From positions 1,674,001 through 1,738,000 of the forward strand of contig NZ_CP034759.1 of assembly GCF_004295665.1 (NCBI RefSeq): a DNA stretch of 64,000 nucleotides, given 5' to 3'. The position numbers and the translations under genes are program-made. The notes below the pieces were generated by a model. The model saw only the letters and a list, made by a program, of their open reading frames with translations. It ran no database searches and was not told the DNA's origin. This document shows positions 1-9,728 of the stretch, piece by piece. Position 1 is the first letter of the stretch, and each line of letters opens with the position of its first letter. Source of the DNA: Litorilituus sediminis (lineage in GTDB: Bacteria > Pseudomonadota > Gammaproteobacteria > Enterobacterales > Alteromonadaceae).

Positions 1-447
1 AGGCATAAATTTATCGCCCATTTCCATACCTGGCGTACCAATTGGCATAGCAGGTACGGAAAGACCAATAGCATCTTGAGGTTTTTCTTCAAGGAATTTC
101 AGAATAAACTTAGCCGGTACGTGACCTTCAAAGACATAACCTTCATTTGATACGCCGGTATGACAAGAGCGGTATTGTGGCGCAATGCCCTTGTCTTGCT
201 TAAACTGCCCCATGCTTTGGCTGTCATACACCTTAGATTGTAAGCCTTGCTCATTTATGTGCTTTATCCACTTCTGACAACAACCACAATTAGGATCTTT
301 ATAAACAGCAAGCACAGGCGATTCGCTTTGCTCTACCGGCTGCTGAGTAGCCTTAGTATCTAATTCTGGCTCTGAGCAAGCGACCAGTAGTAAGGTAGAC
401 ACCAATATAAGCAAGGTCTTGGGAAAAAGGCGAGGTAAAGAAAACAT
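1..447 (-). CDS. DUF411 family lipoprotein, 3' end beyond the window
   Basis: Reads leftward off the window edge; 149 codons are visible. It starts at the ATG complementary to 445-447. The N-terminus is a lipoprotein signal with lipobox LVAC near residue 24. The mature part has the DUF411 landmarks in order: DPNCGCCQKW, a CHTG motif, EGHVPA, and a PAMPIGTPGME tail. DUF411 proteins are small periplasmic proteins often found with copper or metal resistance genes, and the CGCC cluster could bind metal. The function is not established, and no metal gene is visible beside it. The family assignment is strong and the role is open. Confidence 0.85.
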   Translation of the reverse strand, partial: MFSLPRLFPKTLLILVSTLLLVACSEPELDTKATQQPVEQSESPVLAVYKDPNCGCCQKWIKHINEQGLQSKVYDSQSMGQFKQDKGIAPQYRSCHTGVSNEGYVFEGHVPAKFILKFLEEKPQDAIGLSVPAMPIGTPGMEMGDKFMP

Positions 448-611
448 GGTAACTCCATAAAAATTGTGAGTAATAGGGCGTATTGACCTTTGTTGATATT
501 TTCAGCAATGAGCAATTTTTATCAATAGCAAAGCAGTATGAGCGTAGTTTGGTTGTTCCAAATAAACGAGTACTAATGCCGCTAGTGTTAAAAATAGCCA
601 TTGCCCTTTGG

Positions 612-710
612 GCTGAGGCTAAAATCCCTTTACTCTGCGTTAAAAGCAGCTGATTTAGCCAGCTAAACTACGCAACTTTTGCCTTGATTAAAGGGATTTT
701 ATCTCTCAGC
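612..710. repeat. Nested imperfect inverted repeat, MITE- or REP-like
   Basis: The outer arms at 612-632 and 689-710 pair almost throughout (CTAAAATCCCTTTA against TAAAGGGATTTTAT, flanked by GCTGAGG against CTCTCAGC). Inside lie TGCGT/ACGCA arms and an AGCTG/CAGCT hairpin, so the whole block can fold into one long cruciform. It has no coding potential. It could be a miniature transposable element, a dispersed intergenic repeat, or a structured RNA. Only one copy was noticed in this window. Confidence 0.5.
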
Positions 711-807
711 TGAATTATTAAACAAAAGTCAACACACCCTAGTATTGTCTGACAAGCAAATAAACGTGTTGTTGCGTTAGTCGATATTTTGGCAACTTAA
801 AATAAGA

Positions 808-830
808 AAAATGCGCTAACAGCGCATTTT
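808..830 (-). terminator. Rho-independent terminator of the rib operon
   Basis: A 10-bp perfect stem AAAATGCGCT / AGCGCATTTT with a 3-base loop is followed on the minus strand by a T-rich run. It lies 55 bases after the ribBX stop. The stem is symmetric and could also act on the plus strand. Confidence 0.8.
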
Positions 831-885
831 AAGGAAGTTAAATATTCGCGAAGCTGGCAAGGAATGTAAGCTTCACTTAGCTGCA

Positions 886-1995
886 TTAATCAGCAATATA
901 CTCAACCACTTCTAAACCAAAACCAGATAATGAGTGATACTTAGTTTGCGAGCTTAATAAGCGCATTTTACTAACACCTAAATTAGCCAGAATTTGTGAG
1001 CCAACGCCAACATTGCGTGAGCCAATATGACGTTTAATCTCTTTCACTGTTTCACCGGCATCAATTTTTGCGTATTTCTCAACCAAGTTAATCAGTTCAT
1101 TCGGCGATTCATGTTTACCAAGAAGTACCAGTACACCACCCTCTTGACCGATTTTCTCTAAAGCATCAGCAATTGGCCATGTCGCCACGCTTTCACGTTG
1201 GCTAAACAATAAATCTCTAAAGGTATTTTCTAAATGAACACGTACTAAGGTCGGCTCGTCTGCCTTAATCTCGCCTTTTGATAAAGCAAAATGCGCTTGA
1301 CCGTCGATAGTATCTTTAAAAACAGTTAATTCAAAATCACCGAATGCTGTTGGCAACTTACACTGAGAAATTCGCTCAATTGTGGTTTCATTGGCATTAC
1401 GATATTCAATTAAATCAGCAATGGTACCCATTTTAATATCATGCTTTTGCGCAATTAATTCTAAATCAGGGCGACGCGCCATAGTGCCATCTTCATTAAG
1501 AATTTCAACGATAACGGCTGCTGGCTCTAAGCCTGCCATACGGGCAATATCAACACCTGCTTCAGTATGACCCGCGCGGTTTAGTACGCCGCCATCTTTA
1601 GCAATCAAAGGGAAAATATGACCCGGCTGTACAATATCTAAATGGCTAGCATCTTTTGCCGCTGCAGCAAGCACAGTAGTAGCACGATCAGCAGCAGAAA
1701 TACCGGTAGTAACACCGCTAGCAGCTTCAATTGACACGGTAAAGTTAGTGCTAAACTGGGCATCGTTTTTATCTACCATTAGAGGTAATTTTAACGTTTC
1801 ACACTTTTCGCGGCTCATTGGCATACAAATTAAGCCACGACCATGGGTTGCCATAAAGTTTATCGCTTCTGGGGTAACTTTTTCAGCAGCCATAATGAAG
1901 TCACCTTCATTTTCTCTGTCTTCATCATCCATTAAAATAACCATTTTACCTAATGCGATATCGTCGATTATTTCTTGTGGGGTATTTAAATTCAT
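886..1995 (-). CDS. ribB: 3,4-dihydroxy-2-butanone-4-phosphate synthase fused to a degenerate GTP cyclohydrolase II domain (RibBX)
   Basis: 369 residues. Residues 1-205 are RibB, making the four-carbon precursor of lumazine from ribulose 5-phosphate: the acidic metal-binding loop [11 protein letters not shown] near residue 23, then [11 protein letters not shown] and RAGHTEAG are intact. Residues 210-369 align with GTP cyclohydrolase II, but the zinc-site segment that normally reads SECLTGD...CDCG is here [16 protein letters not shown]. All three zinc cysteines are therefore gone and this half should not hydrolyse GTP. This matches the RibBX variant known in Proteobacteria, so a separate ribA is expected elsewhere. 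It is the last gene of nrdR-ribD-ribE-ribBX, with a terminator after it. No FMN riboswitch is seen in the 96-base gap before it. Confidence 0.93.
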   Translation of the reverse strand: MNLNTPQEIIDDIALGKMVILMDDEDRENEGDFIMAAEKVTPEAINFMATHGRGLICMPMSREKCETLKLPLMVDKNDAQFSTNFTVSIEAASGVTTGISAADRATTVLAAAAKDASHLDIVQPGHIFPLIAKDGGVLNRAGHTEAGVDIARMAGLEPAAVIVEILNEDGTMARRPDLELIAQKHDIKMGTIADLIEYRNANETTIERISQCKLPTAFGDFELTVFKDTIDGQAHFALSKGEIKADEPTLVRVHLENTFRDLLFSQRESVATWPIADALEKIGQEGGVLVLLGKHESPNELINLVEKYAKIDAGETVKEIKRHIGSRNVGVGSQILANLGVSKMRLLSSQTKYHSLSGFGLEVVEYIAD

Positions 1996-2091
1996 TTGAG
2001 CCTCTTAACCTTAGCTGCTGCTGTTAATTTAATTGAATACGACTGCTATCAACGAGCAATCAATAGTTATTATTGCTGGCTTAACGCCAAA

Positions 2092-2766
2092 TTATCGTTT
2101 AATAAAACCTGCTTGCTGTAGTAAGGCTTCATCAACACCTGATTTACTCTGCGCTTGCTCATTCTCGTTATGAGAATTACCTTGCAATAATCTCTCAAGG
2201 TAGCGAGCAATCAGATCAACCTCTAAGTTAACCTTAGTACCTACTTGGTATTGCGCAAAAATAGTTTCTTTCACCGTATGTGGCACTATGGTCAAGCGGA
2301 AACTATCATCTCGCAAGGCGTTTACAGTCAGACTAGTACCGTCTATGGTGACAGAGCCTTTTTCAGCAATGTAATGTGCTAATTCTTTTGGCATAGAGAG
2401 CCAGTATTCGATACTGTTGCCATTGTTTTGAATAGATAACACTTGTGAAATACCGTCAACATGCCCTGAGACCATGTGGCCGCCAAAACGCGTGCTCGCC
2501 AACATGGCTTTTTCAAGATTAACCTTGCTACCTACCTGATAATTAGCAAAACCTGTTCTTTTTAATGTTTCATTGGAAACATCAGCGCTAAAGCTTGCTG
2601 AATCATACTCTACAACGGTCAAACAAATACCATTGGTAGCAATAGAGTCACCTAAGTTAACATCGCTCATATCTAAGCTATCTGTCGCGATAACTATGCG
2701 TGCGCCTTGACTATTGATATTTATCGCTTTAATTTTACCAACAGCTTCAATAATTCCAGTAAACAT
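2092..2766 (-). CDS. ribE: Riboflavin synthase, alpha subunit
   Basis: 224 residues starting MFTGIIEAVGK, the family's typical N-terminus; a 13-residue upstream extension of the frame is rejected. The start ATG (2764-2766) lies one base after the ribD stop, with AAAGAGAA inside the ribD tail as ribosome binding site, so the two genes are translationally coupled. Two tandem lumazine-binding repeats are visible, each with an MFTGI/G-H-VDG type pattern (GHMVSGHVDG in the first half, KGSVTIDGTSLTV at the second). The enzyme dismutates two 6,7-dimethyl-8-ribityllumazines to riboflavin. Also called ribC in E. coli. Confidence 0.95.
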   Translation of the reverse strand: MFTGIIEAVGKIKAININSQGARIVIATDSLDMSDVNLGDSIATNGICLTVVEYDSASFSADVSNETLKRTGFANYQVGSKVNLEKAMLASTRFGGHMVSGHVDGISQVLSIQNNGNSIEYWLSMPKELAHYIAEKGSVTIDGTSLTVNALRDDSFRLTIVPHTVKETIFAQYQVGTKVNLEVDLIARYLERLLQGNSHNENEQAQSKSGVDEALLQQAGFIKR

Positions 2767-2767
2767 A

Positions 2768-3940
2768 TTATTCTCTTTCAAATTTTGCGGTAATTTTAAT
2801 ATCACGTCCTAGCATGCGAACATCATTGATTTTTAATTGCTTTGCTTGCGAAAGTGATTGAATGCTCGGCATTTCTACTAGGTTTTTGCCATCACCACCA
2901 ATGAGTTTACCTGCTTGATACAGTATTAGCTCATCCACTAAATCTTGCTCAATAAAAGCGCCGGCTAATTTTGCACCTGACTCAATGAGTACTTCATTAA
3001 TTTCACGCTTGGCAAGCACAGCAAGCAATTCACGTAAACATACCTTGTTGTCGTATGTTGCTTTTACCTGAATATGCTCAACAAAATGAGGCCATTGCTG
3101 TTGGTTTTCAAGGTGCGTTTCAGCAAAAGTTTGTACGATTAATATAGGTGACTCTTGCTTAAATAACTCAAGCGATGGAGTTAGTCGGTGCTGGCTATCA
3201 ATGATTACCCTAAGTGGCTGTCTTAATTTATTTTCAGGATAGGTTTTTGCTAAATAACCTAATTGCGACCAACGAAGGTTCATTTTGGCATTATCAAATA
3301 ATACAGAATCAGCACCGGCTATAACAGCGCAGCTCTGCGCTCTTAACCTTTGTACATCTTCTCTGGCTTCATTTGCAGTTATCCACTTACTTTCACCACT
3401 TTGCATTGCCGTTTTACCATCTAAACTGGCGGCAAGCTTACAACGAACGTAAGGCACTTTTACTGTCATGCGTTTAATAAAACCGACATTTAACAAACTA
3501 GCCTCTGCTGCTAACAGACCAGATTGCGCAACTATGCCTTGATCCGATAACATTTTTAAGCCTCGACCAGACACCTTAGGGTTTGGGTCAACCATAGCAG
3601 AAACGACACGAGCAACCTTAGCATCAATAAGTTTTTGGGCACAGGGTGGTGTTCGCCCGGTATGGCTGCATGGCTCTAAGGTAACATAAGCTGTAGCACC
3701 TTGAATAAGCTCAGGATAATGCTTTTTAGCTTCAGCTAAGGCATTGACTTCGGCATGAGCTAAGCCCGCTTTAGCATGAAAACCTTGGCCAATAATTTGA
3801 TTATTGTTAACTAAAACACAACCGACTCTAGGGTTGGGTGACGTGGTGTAATGACCTTTTTTGGCAAGCTCAATAGCCAAGGCCATATATTTATGATCAT
3901 CGAGTGTAAACTGACTACTTGCTTGCTTTACTGTTGGCAC
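2768..3940 (-). CDS. ribD: Bifunctional pyrimidine deaminase/reductase RibD
   Basis: 390 residues. The N-terminal cytidine-deaminase-like zinc domain (about 1-150) shows HAEVNAL and PCSHTGRTPPC, giving the His, the two Cys and the catalytic Glu. The C-terminal reductase domain (about 155-390) begins VPYVRCKLAASLDGKTA and includes SGAKLAGAFI. It performs the second and third steps of riboflavin synthesis. It lies three bases after nrdR and one base before ribE, so the operon is tight. The length is normal for the family. Confidence 0.96.
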   Translation of the reverse strand: MPTVKQASSQFTLDDHKYMALAIELAKKGHYTTSPNPRVGCVLVNNNQIIGQGFHAKAGLAHAEVNALAEAKKHYPELIQGATAYVTLEPCSHTGRTPPCAQKLIDAKVARVVSAMVDPNPKVSGRGLKMLSDQGIVAQSGLLAAEASLLNVGFIKRMTVKVPYVRCKLAASLDGKTAMQSGESKWITANEAREDVQRLRAQSCAVIAGADSVLFDNAKMNLRWSQLGYLAKTYPENKLRQPLRVIIDSQHRLTPSLELFKQESPILIVQTFAETHLENQQQWPHFVEHIQVKATYDNKVCLRELLAVLAKREINEVLIESGAKLAGAFIEQDLVDELILYQAGKLIGGDGKNLVEMPSIQSLSQAKQLKINDVRMLGRDIKITAKFERE

Positions 3941-3943
3941 GCG

Positions 3944-4444
3944 CTAATTACCTTGAGCAAGCTTTTTACTAATCTTTTTATCTTTACCATTTTTTTCACT
4001 GCCCAAACGAGCAATCTCATCAGCAAATTCACTGATATCTTCAAAAGATAAATAAACTGAAGCGAAGCGCAAGTAAGCCACCTTATCTAGCTCTTTAAGT
4101 TGCGCCATAATCAAATTACCTAGCATTTCGCTGGTCAGTTCACGTTCGCCAGTGGCACGCATTTGTGACTTTAGCTTATTAATCGCTAACTCTACCTGTT
4201 CGGTACTGACAGGGCGTTTTTCTAAAGCGCGAGTTAAACCGCTGGCCATTTTTTCTTCATTAAATGGCTCGCGCGTACCATCGCGTTTAATAATGCGCGG
4301 CATAACAAGCTCTGCACTTTCAAAGGTTGTGTAACGCTCATGGCATGCCAAGCATTCACGGCGACGTCTTACTTGATGTCCATCAGACACTAAACGTGAA
4401 TCAATTACTTTTGTTTCCAGTGCTGAGCAAAAAGGACAATACAT
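3944..4444 (-). CDS. nrdR: Transcriptional repressor NrdR
   Basis: 166 residues. A zinc ribbon at the N-terminus (MYCPFC and [12 protein letters not shown]) is followed by an ATP-cone (about 47-137) starting [12 protein letters not shown]. NrdR senses nucleotides and represses ribonucleotide reductase operons by binding paired NrdR boxes. The protein is about 15 residues longer than the usual 150, because of a lysine-rich tail after residue 145. It heads the rib operon, as in many gammaproteobacteria. No NrdR boxes were recognised upstream. Confidence 0.95.
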   Translation of the reverse strand: MYCPFCSALETKVIDSRLVSDGHQVRRRRECLACHERYTTFESAELVMPRIIKRDGTREPFNEEKMASGLTRALEKRPVSTEQVELAINKLKSQMRATGERELTSEMLGNLIMAQLKELDKVAYLRFASVYLSFEDISEFADEIARLGSEKNGKDKKISKKLAQGN

Positions 4445-4538
4445 ACCTTACCTCTGATTTAAAATTAAGATAATTTTCAGCCAAGCATTTTAATCGAAAA
4501 TGCAGCATTAAGCTAAAGTTCTTAACTAGATAGCTTAA

Positions 4539-5642
4539 TTATTTTTGCTGACGGGGGATTTTGCTAAAGTTAGCCAGCTTCCCAAGTGTTTTTTCATGTA
4601 AGCTACTAACATAAAGGGTATCACCTTTAATCAAGGCGCCGGTATTGTAGCCGTACTTTTTACTTGGATCTTGTAAGTTGTAGATAACTTCCCCGTGATC
4701 ATTTATCGCAATCACATGACCATAAGGTTTTGCTTTCGGTCTAATGGCTAAAGGTAAACGTTGAATCACTTTACGTAAAAACGGCGAGTTGGAAACTTTA
4801 TCTAAAATGGCACTTCTTGGGCTTACTAAACCTAACCAATAGAGTGAGTTATCTATATCACTGATACCACGACTTAGGTTATCAGGAAAAGAGGGTAAGT
4901 TATCAATCAAGACACTTTGCTGTTGATAATTATCTGCTGTAATACCAATTCTTAATAGCCGATAACTACCTGTTTCATTTAATAGCAGCCAATTTTGATC
5001 ATGGCTTAAAGCAACACCATTAGCAAAGTTAAACCCTTTAGCTAGCGTTTTTGCCTTCCCTGTAACAGGATCAAACACTAGCAACCTACCGTTGCCAGCA
5101 TGCTCATTAATATCCAGTAAGCTTGCTTGATAGGTGCCGTATTTTTTTGCATGAAATTTAGTACTGGCATCAGAAAAGTAAATTTTACCATCATCGGCTA
5201 TATCTAAATCATTGGCATAATTAACCGCGATACCATCAACCCTTGTCACGAGCTCTGTTACTTCGCCCGCTTGATTAACCTTAAGTAAGCCGCGAAAAGC
5301 ATCTGCAACAATAAGCTCTCCTTGTTGATTAAAGGCGATACCTAATGGGCGACCCGCTGTGTTGGCAAAATGCTGTACTTTTCCTTGTGCATCTAAAAAC
5401 TTAATATCGCCATTAAGTAAGGAAAAATACACTAAACCATTTGCCGACAAAGCGATGGCCTCTGGCCCTTCACTGCCTGCCAAATCAATGGTTTCAATTG
5501 CACTTAAATATTCGTTCTGTGCAAAGCTTCCTTGATAGCCTTTGTTGATTGGTGCTTGCCAAGCAACAGGCGAGATTTCTACCGGCCAAAACAGTAAGTA
5601 GGCGATAAGGGAAAGTATACTAAAGGTCATTATTTTTTTCAT
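4539..5642 (-). CDS. Strictosidine synthase-like / SMP-30 family six-bladed beta-propeller protein
   Basis: 367 residues with one N-terminal hydrophobic segment (MKKIMTFSILSLIAYLLF), so membrane-anchored or exported. The propeller carries the strictosidine-synthase/APMAP pattern: EGPEAIALS, GRPLGIAF, VADAFRGLL, NDLDIADDGKIYFSDAS, FANGVALS and LPSFPDNLS. Family members are calcium-dependent lactonases or esterases of uncertain natural substrate, and substrate cannot be inferred here. It sits alone between nrdR and glyA on the same strand. Confidence 0.75.
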   Translation of the reverse strand: MKKIMTFSILSLIAYLLFWPVEISPVAWQAPINKGYQGSFAQNEYLSAIETIDLAGSEGPEAIALSANGLVYFSLLNGDIKFLDAQGKVQHFANTAGRPLGIAFNQQGELIVADAFRGLLKVNQAGEVTELVTRVDGIAVNYANDLDIADDGKIYFSDASTKFHAKKYGTYQASLLDINEHAGNGRLLVFDPVTGKAKTLAKGFNFANGVALSHDQNWLLLNETGSYRLLRIGITADNYQQQSVLIDNLPSFPDNLSRGISDIDNSLYWLGLVSPRSAILDKVSNSPFLRKVIQRLPLAIRPKAKPYGHVIAINDHGEVIYNLQDPSKKYGYNTGALIKGDTLYVSSLHEKTLGKLANFSKIPRQQK

Positions 5643-5672
5643 AAGCTGTACCAGGTCTTAAAGTGTCATTAA

Positions 5673-5702
5673 CAAAAAAGGCCGCTAAATAGCGACCTTT
5701 TA
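5673..5702 (-). terminator. Terminator after glyA
   Basis: On the minus strand the stem AAAGGTCGCT / AGCGGCCTTT (one G-T pair) is followed by TTTTTTG. It lies 35 bases past the glyA stop and separates glyA from the propeller gene. Confidence 0.8.
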
Positions 5703-5736
5703 ACCATTAACTTAACAAGTTAACTGTGCATTACTG

Positions 5737-6993
5737 TTATTTATAAACAGGGAAGCGAGCACAAAGCTCTTTAACTTGACCTTGAACACGAGCATTTACT
5801 TCTTCGTTATCTAAGTCATCTAAGATGTCACAAATCCAGCCAGTTAACGCTTGAGTTTCTTCAACACCAAAACCACGACGAGTGATTGCTGGCGTACCTA
5901 AACGTAAACCTGAAGTAACGAATGGTGAACGTGGATCATTTGGTACTGAGTTTTTGTTCACAGTAATGTGCGCGCGACCAAGTGCAGCATCAGCATCTTT
6001 ACCTGTGATATCTTTATCGATTAAATCAAGAAGTAATAAGTGGTTCTCTGTACCGTTTGATACAACTTTATAACCACGCTCTTGAAGTACCGCTACCATA
6101 GCTTTAGCATTTTCTAATACTTTTTCTTGGTAAACCTTAAACTCTGGTGCTAACGCTTCTTTAAATGCAACCGCTTTAGCAGCGATAATGTGCATTAAAG
6201 GACCACCTTGACCACCTGGGAATACTGCCGAGTTTAACTTCTTGTAAATCTCTTCATCATCACAGCCAGAAACAATTAAACCACCACGTGGGCCAGCTAA
6301 TGTTTTATGCGTCGTTGTGGTAACCACGTGCGCATGTGGTACAGGGTTAGGGTAAAGACCCGCAGCAATTAAACCGGCAACGTGAGCCATATCAACCATA
6401 AAGTAAGCGCCAACTTTATCAGCAATCTTACGCATACGAGCCCAATCAACAATACCAGAGAATGCTGAGAAACCACCAATGATCATTTCAGGCTTATGCT
6501 CTTCTGCTAAACGCTCTAACTCTTCATAGTCAATGTCACCTGTTTCAGGGTGTAAACCGTATTGAATTGCTTCGTATGACTTACCAGAAAAGTTAACATG
6601 TGAACCATGAGTTAAGTGACCACCATGAGCTAAGCTCATACCTAATACTTTACCGCCTGGCGTAACTAGTGCTTGGAAAACAGCAGCATTTGCTTGAGAA
6701 CCAGCATGAGGCTGAACATTGGCATAGGTTGCGCCAAATAATTCTTTTGCACGATCAATGGCTAATTGCTCAGCTACATCTACGTACTCACAACCACCAT
6801 AGTAACGCTTACCAGGGTAACCTTCAGCGTATTTGTTAGTTAATTGCGATCCTTGTGCTTCAAGTACACGCGGGCTACAGTAGTTTTCTGAAGCAATTAA
6901 TTCAATATGCTCTTCTTGACGCTCAACTTCATTTGTCATTGCTTGATATAACTCAGCATCAAAGTCAGCAATATTCATATCACGAGTAAACAT
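5737..6993 (-). CDS. glyA: Serine hydroxymethyltransferase
   Basis: 418 residues, the usual bacterial length. The pyridoxal-phosphate lysine lies in [14 protein letters not shown] near residue 229. Other family blocks are [31 protein letters not shown] and [11 protein letters not shown]. The enzyme interconverts serine and glycine with tetrahydrofolate, supplying one-carbon units in the cytoplasm. It has its own terminator. The 289 bases upstream hold no recognisable gene; I could not identify a PurR site or a glycine riboswitch. Confidence 0.98.
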   Translation of the reverse strand: MFTRDMNIADFDAELYQAMTNEVERQEEHIELIASENYCSPRVLEAQGSQLTNKYAEGYPGKRYYGGCEYVDVAEQLAIDRAKELFGATYANVQPHAGSQANAAVFQALVTPGGKVLGMSLAHGGHLTHGSHVNFSGKSYEAIQYGLHPETGDIDYEELERLAEEHKPEMIIGGFSAFSGIVDWARMRKIADKVGAYFMVDMAHVAGLIAAGLYPNPVPHAHVVTTTTHKTLAGPRGGLIVSGCDDEEIYKKLNSAVFPGGQGGPLMHIIAAKAVAFKEALAPEFKVYQEKVLENAKAMVAVLQERGYKVVSNGTENHLLLLDLIDKDITGKDADAALGRAHITVNKNSVPNDPRSPFVTSGLRLGTPAITRRGFGVEETQALTGWICDILDDLDNEEVNARVQGQVKELCARFPVYK

Positions 6994-7282
6994 GTTTTTT
7001 CCTCAAGTAGTCTGCCATTGGCAAGAACGGTTAAGAGATTATCCCAAAAATTAATGCGGCGTATTTTGCCTGAAAGCAGCCGTTTTGTACATGATAAAAA
7101 CAGGCTACTTTAGCTCATTTAGCAATGATTTATGCCAAATTTTTGGTGTTTTATTCGGTGGAAATTTTCACATACCAGATCAAATTTCGCTTTGAATCAA
7201 TATACCGAAGAAAAAACAGAAAGACAACAAGTAAAAAACAAAGAAAAAGCTTAAAGCCGAAATTTAATTCGACAACAATGAG

Positions 7283-7924
7283 TTAACCTGACTTTAATTC
7301 TGAAATAGAATCGACAAGTTGTTTATACTGCTTCTTACGTTTTCTGTGCAGGTAATCAACAAACACGTACATAAGCAACATAAAGCCATTCACATAAATA
7401 AAACCAGTTAGCATATCTTTATTTTCTACCTTGCTAACGGTATAAACAAACCAGTTTACTAAGGCTAAAAAGGGAATAAATGACAGTTTCGTTATCACCA
7501 TATACTTAATAGACGACTGACAGGATAAAATCGCATTGTCTATCGCTTTTTCAGGGCTATCGCACAACTGTCGCCACGTAGCTAAACGGACTTTAGTTTC
7601 TAAATAGACAAAAATGATCGACAAAAATGCGCCACCACCCACATAGGTATTTACGGGTTCGCCTAGCTTGCCTTGCCATACACCAAATAAGAAAAAGATT
7701 AATAAGCCTAGCGTGACAATAATATTAAGAGCAAAACACAATTTCGCCCCTTGAGTACGACGCTTAGTCTGCTTAACCAGTGCGGCAATATCAGTTTTAG
7801 GCACAGCTTGACTTTGCCAATCTTGGCTTAGCTCTGCCCAAGTATCATCTAATGGACTCAATTCTTCTTGCTCCGCTGAAAGTGCTTTTTTATCATTTTG
7901 TTCAGGTTGCTGTTCTTGGCTCAT
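7283..7924 (-). CDS. Multi-pass membrane protein cotranscribed with an ECF sigma factor
   Basis: 213 residues. A soluble acidic N-terminus (1-65) is followed by about four hydrophobic segments near 68-92, 98-120, 140-160 and 172-190, and a basic C-terminus. The start overlaps the sigma-factor stop in ATGA and is preceded by GGAGG, so it is translationally coupled. I do not recognise a family. Position directly after an ECF sigma gene suggests an anti-sigma or sensor partner, but no zinc-binding anti-sigma motif (HxxxCxxC) is present. Confidence 0.65.
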   Translation of the reverse strand: MSQEQQPEQNDKKALSAEQEELSPLDDTWAELSQDWQSQAVPKTDIAALVKQTKRRTQGAKLCFALNIIVTLGLLIFFLFGVWQGKLGEPVNTYVGGGAFLSIIFVYLETKVRLATWRQLCDSPEKAIDNAILSCQSSIKYMVITKLSFIPFLALVNWFVYTVSKVENKDMLTGFIYVNGFMLLMYVFVDYLHRKRKKQYKQLVDSISELKSG

Positions 7925-8562
7925 ATCGCCTCCAAACGTTGCATTAATGCTGTCTTAGCTCGCTTTAAGCGAACACCAACTAAGTTCGTTGTAATATCAA
8001 GTACTTGGGCAATTTCCTGATAACTCATGCCTTCTAGCGCAAGTGTTATCACTTGCTGTTGCTCTAAGCTTAGTTGGCGAATACAGGCAGCAAGGCGTTG
8101 TTGTCGCTGAACTTTATTCAGTTGCTGGTAGGGTGTCGAAAGCGGGCAGTCTTGCTCTGCATCTTGGTTCAATTGTGATAAATCTTGAGTGACCTTAATT
8201 GACTTCACTGATTTCGCCACATGAGTGGCTAATACATTATGAGCTATACGAGCAACAAAGGTTTTTACGCTGGCATCTTGGCGAAACTTAGGTAGCGCCC
8301 GCCAAATGTTCAGGGCAATTTCTTGAAAAAGTTCATCCTGTATAGCCGGCTTTGCTTCAAAGCCGGTAATGATATGACGAAGCAAGTTTTCATGCTCCGT
8401 CATCCACTGGGTAAATACGATTTGATGATCCAAACCACTATCCTTGCTTTCAACTTTACTTGCACCAACACCAGTGGCACAAAATGCTGATATTCTTGTT
8501 TGCTGAGAATTTAACATAATAGTACTTGGCAATTCATATTTATTTTTCAGGCGTATAAACAC
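7921..8562 (-). CDS. ECF-type RNA polymerase sigma factor
   Basis: Sigma region 2 runs over about residues 50-110 (QDELFQEIALNIWRALPKFR, then TFVARIAHNVLATHV). Region 4 covers about 155-210 (QQVITLALEGMSYQEIAQVLDI, a helix-turn-helix). The start is uncertain: GTG at 8562 lies two bases from the natB-like stop, while ATG at 8517 and ATG at 8403 are alternatives, because the first 50 residues do not look conserved. It lies between an ABC exporter permease and a membrane protein in one operon, so it probably controls that operon or an envelope stress response. Confidence 0.85.
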   Translation of the reverse strand: MFIRLKNKYELPSTIMLNSQQTRISAFCATGVGASKVESKDSGLDHQIVFTQWMTEHENLLRHIITGFEAKPAIQDELFQEIALNIWRALPKFRQDASVKTFVARIAHNVLATHVAKSVKSIKVTQDLSQLNQDAEQDCPLSTPYQQLNKVQRQQRLAACIRQLSLEQQQVITLALEGMSYQEIAQVLDITTNLVGVRLKRAKTALMQRLEAI

Positions 8563-8564
8563 GC

Positions 8565-9728
8565 CTAGCTTAGCGCCATAACCACTTTCTCAGATTTCAA
8601 CTTGTTAGCAACCGCCAGCACTAAAGCAACGGTAACCGCAATGGTGACACCGCTTGTTGCTAACATAGCTAACCAATTGACCTCAACACCTTTAAAAATA
8701 TCTTCAATGATTAAAGATTGCCCGGCTATTGGGGTCCAATCTAGCCATTGTGGTCTGTCATCCATCATCATCAGTGCAAATGGCACAAAGGCTGGAATGG
8801 CAATAATCATATTGACGGTCGATTGTGCTTCTTTAAAACTCTTGGTTTGAAAAGCTAAAAACAACTGACAAGCCGAAGCAAAGAAACAAATTGGCAATAA
8901 CAACATCAATAAAGTTGATGCTTTAACAATATCTAAACTAAAGGTGGCGCCAACTTTGGTTAAATCAACAAAGCCAACGGAAATAGTGGTTAACACGATA
9001 ACCAAAAGAACACCGATAAAGGATATTGTTGAGGCACTACATAGCTTAGCTAGTACAATTTTCAAAGTGCTTACTGGCTGACACAGTAGCATTTCCAGTA
9101 CATTACGCTCTCGCTCACCCGCACTTGAATCGATTGCTACCGATAAACCCGACATAAAGGCCGCCATCATCATATAAACGCCCATTAGCATGGAAATAAG
9201 TATGAATGTAGCGTCAGGTTTAGCGGTATCTTGCTCTACCAATTTAACAGGGTTTAATAAACGCACATCAACACCGCGCAGTAATAAACGCTTGTAACCT
9301 ATGGATAAAGAGAAGTCGCGAACCGCCCCATTAATGCGTCTTACCGGTGGCCCTACCGCCTTATCGTTAAAGTCAGCCTGAAGGAAAACTTTAATTGGTT
9401 TGCCATCAGCCATGTCTTTGGCATAACTATCTGGGATATTAATAACAATGTTACGCTCATCCCATATTGCTTTATCTTTTTCAGGCACATCAGCAAAACT
9501 AAGTAAGTTTTCTTTTTTAAAGTGCTCAATTAACTTAGGCGCATATTCACTGCCAGTAAACTTAATATACACGGGTGGTTGGTCAACCGCCTTTTCTATG
9601 ATTATTTTTGACATAACCACTATCATTATTGGCGCCATAAACGCCATCATTAAGGCCACCATTAAAGCGCGTTTATCACGAAAGGCTTCTTTGTATTCCT
9701 TTAACAGTAATGCTTTAAACTGATTCAT
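8565..9728 (-). CDS. ABC-2 type exporter permease (NatB-like)
   Basis: 387 residues. There is one N-terminal membrane helix (about 20-42), a large extracytoplasmic domain (about 45-175), then five hydrophobic segments to the C-terminus. The NatB hallmark SSAGERERNVLEMLLCQPV follows the second helix. NatB proteins pair with NatA ATPases in sodium or drug efflux. Its start codon overlaps the ATPase stop by one base, confirming the pair. The substrate is not evident. Confidence 0.88.
   Translation of the reverse strand: MNQFKALLLKEYKEAFRDKRALMVALMMAFMAPIMIVVMSKIIIEKAVDQPPVYIKFTGSEYAPKLIEHFKKENLLSFADVPEKDKAIWDERNIVINIPDSYAKDMADGKPIKVFLQADFNDKAVGPPVRRINGAVRDFSLSIGYKRLLLRGVDVRLLNPVKLVEQDTAKPDATFILISMLMGVYMMMAAFMSGLSVAIDSSAGERERNVLEMLLCQPVSTLKIVLAKLCSASTISFIGVLLVIVLTTISVGFVDLTKVGATFSLDIVKASTLLMLLLPICFFASACQLFLAFQTKSFKEAQSTVNMIIAIPAFVPFALMMMDDRPQWLDWTPIAGQSLIIEDIFKGVEVNWLAMLATSGVTIAVTVALVLAVANKLKSEKVVMALS

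Larger units (their letters stand above)
448..885. other. Intergenic region with nested inverted repeat and terminator
   Basis: No convincing gene. It holds an approximately 100-base nested inverted repeat (612-710) and the terminator of the riboflavin operon (808-830). The open frame on the minus strand at 353-601 overlaps the DUF411 start and looks like noise. Confidence 0.6.

Noticed and set aside
1996..2091. FMN riboswitch before ribBX
   Set aside because: The gap is only 96 bases and I found none of the conserved FMN-element helices; the gene is served by the nrdR-headed operon.
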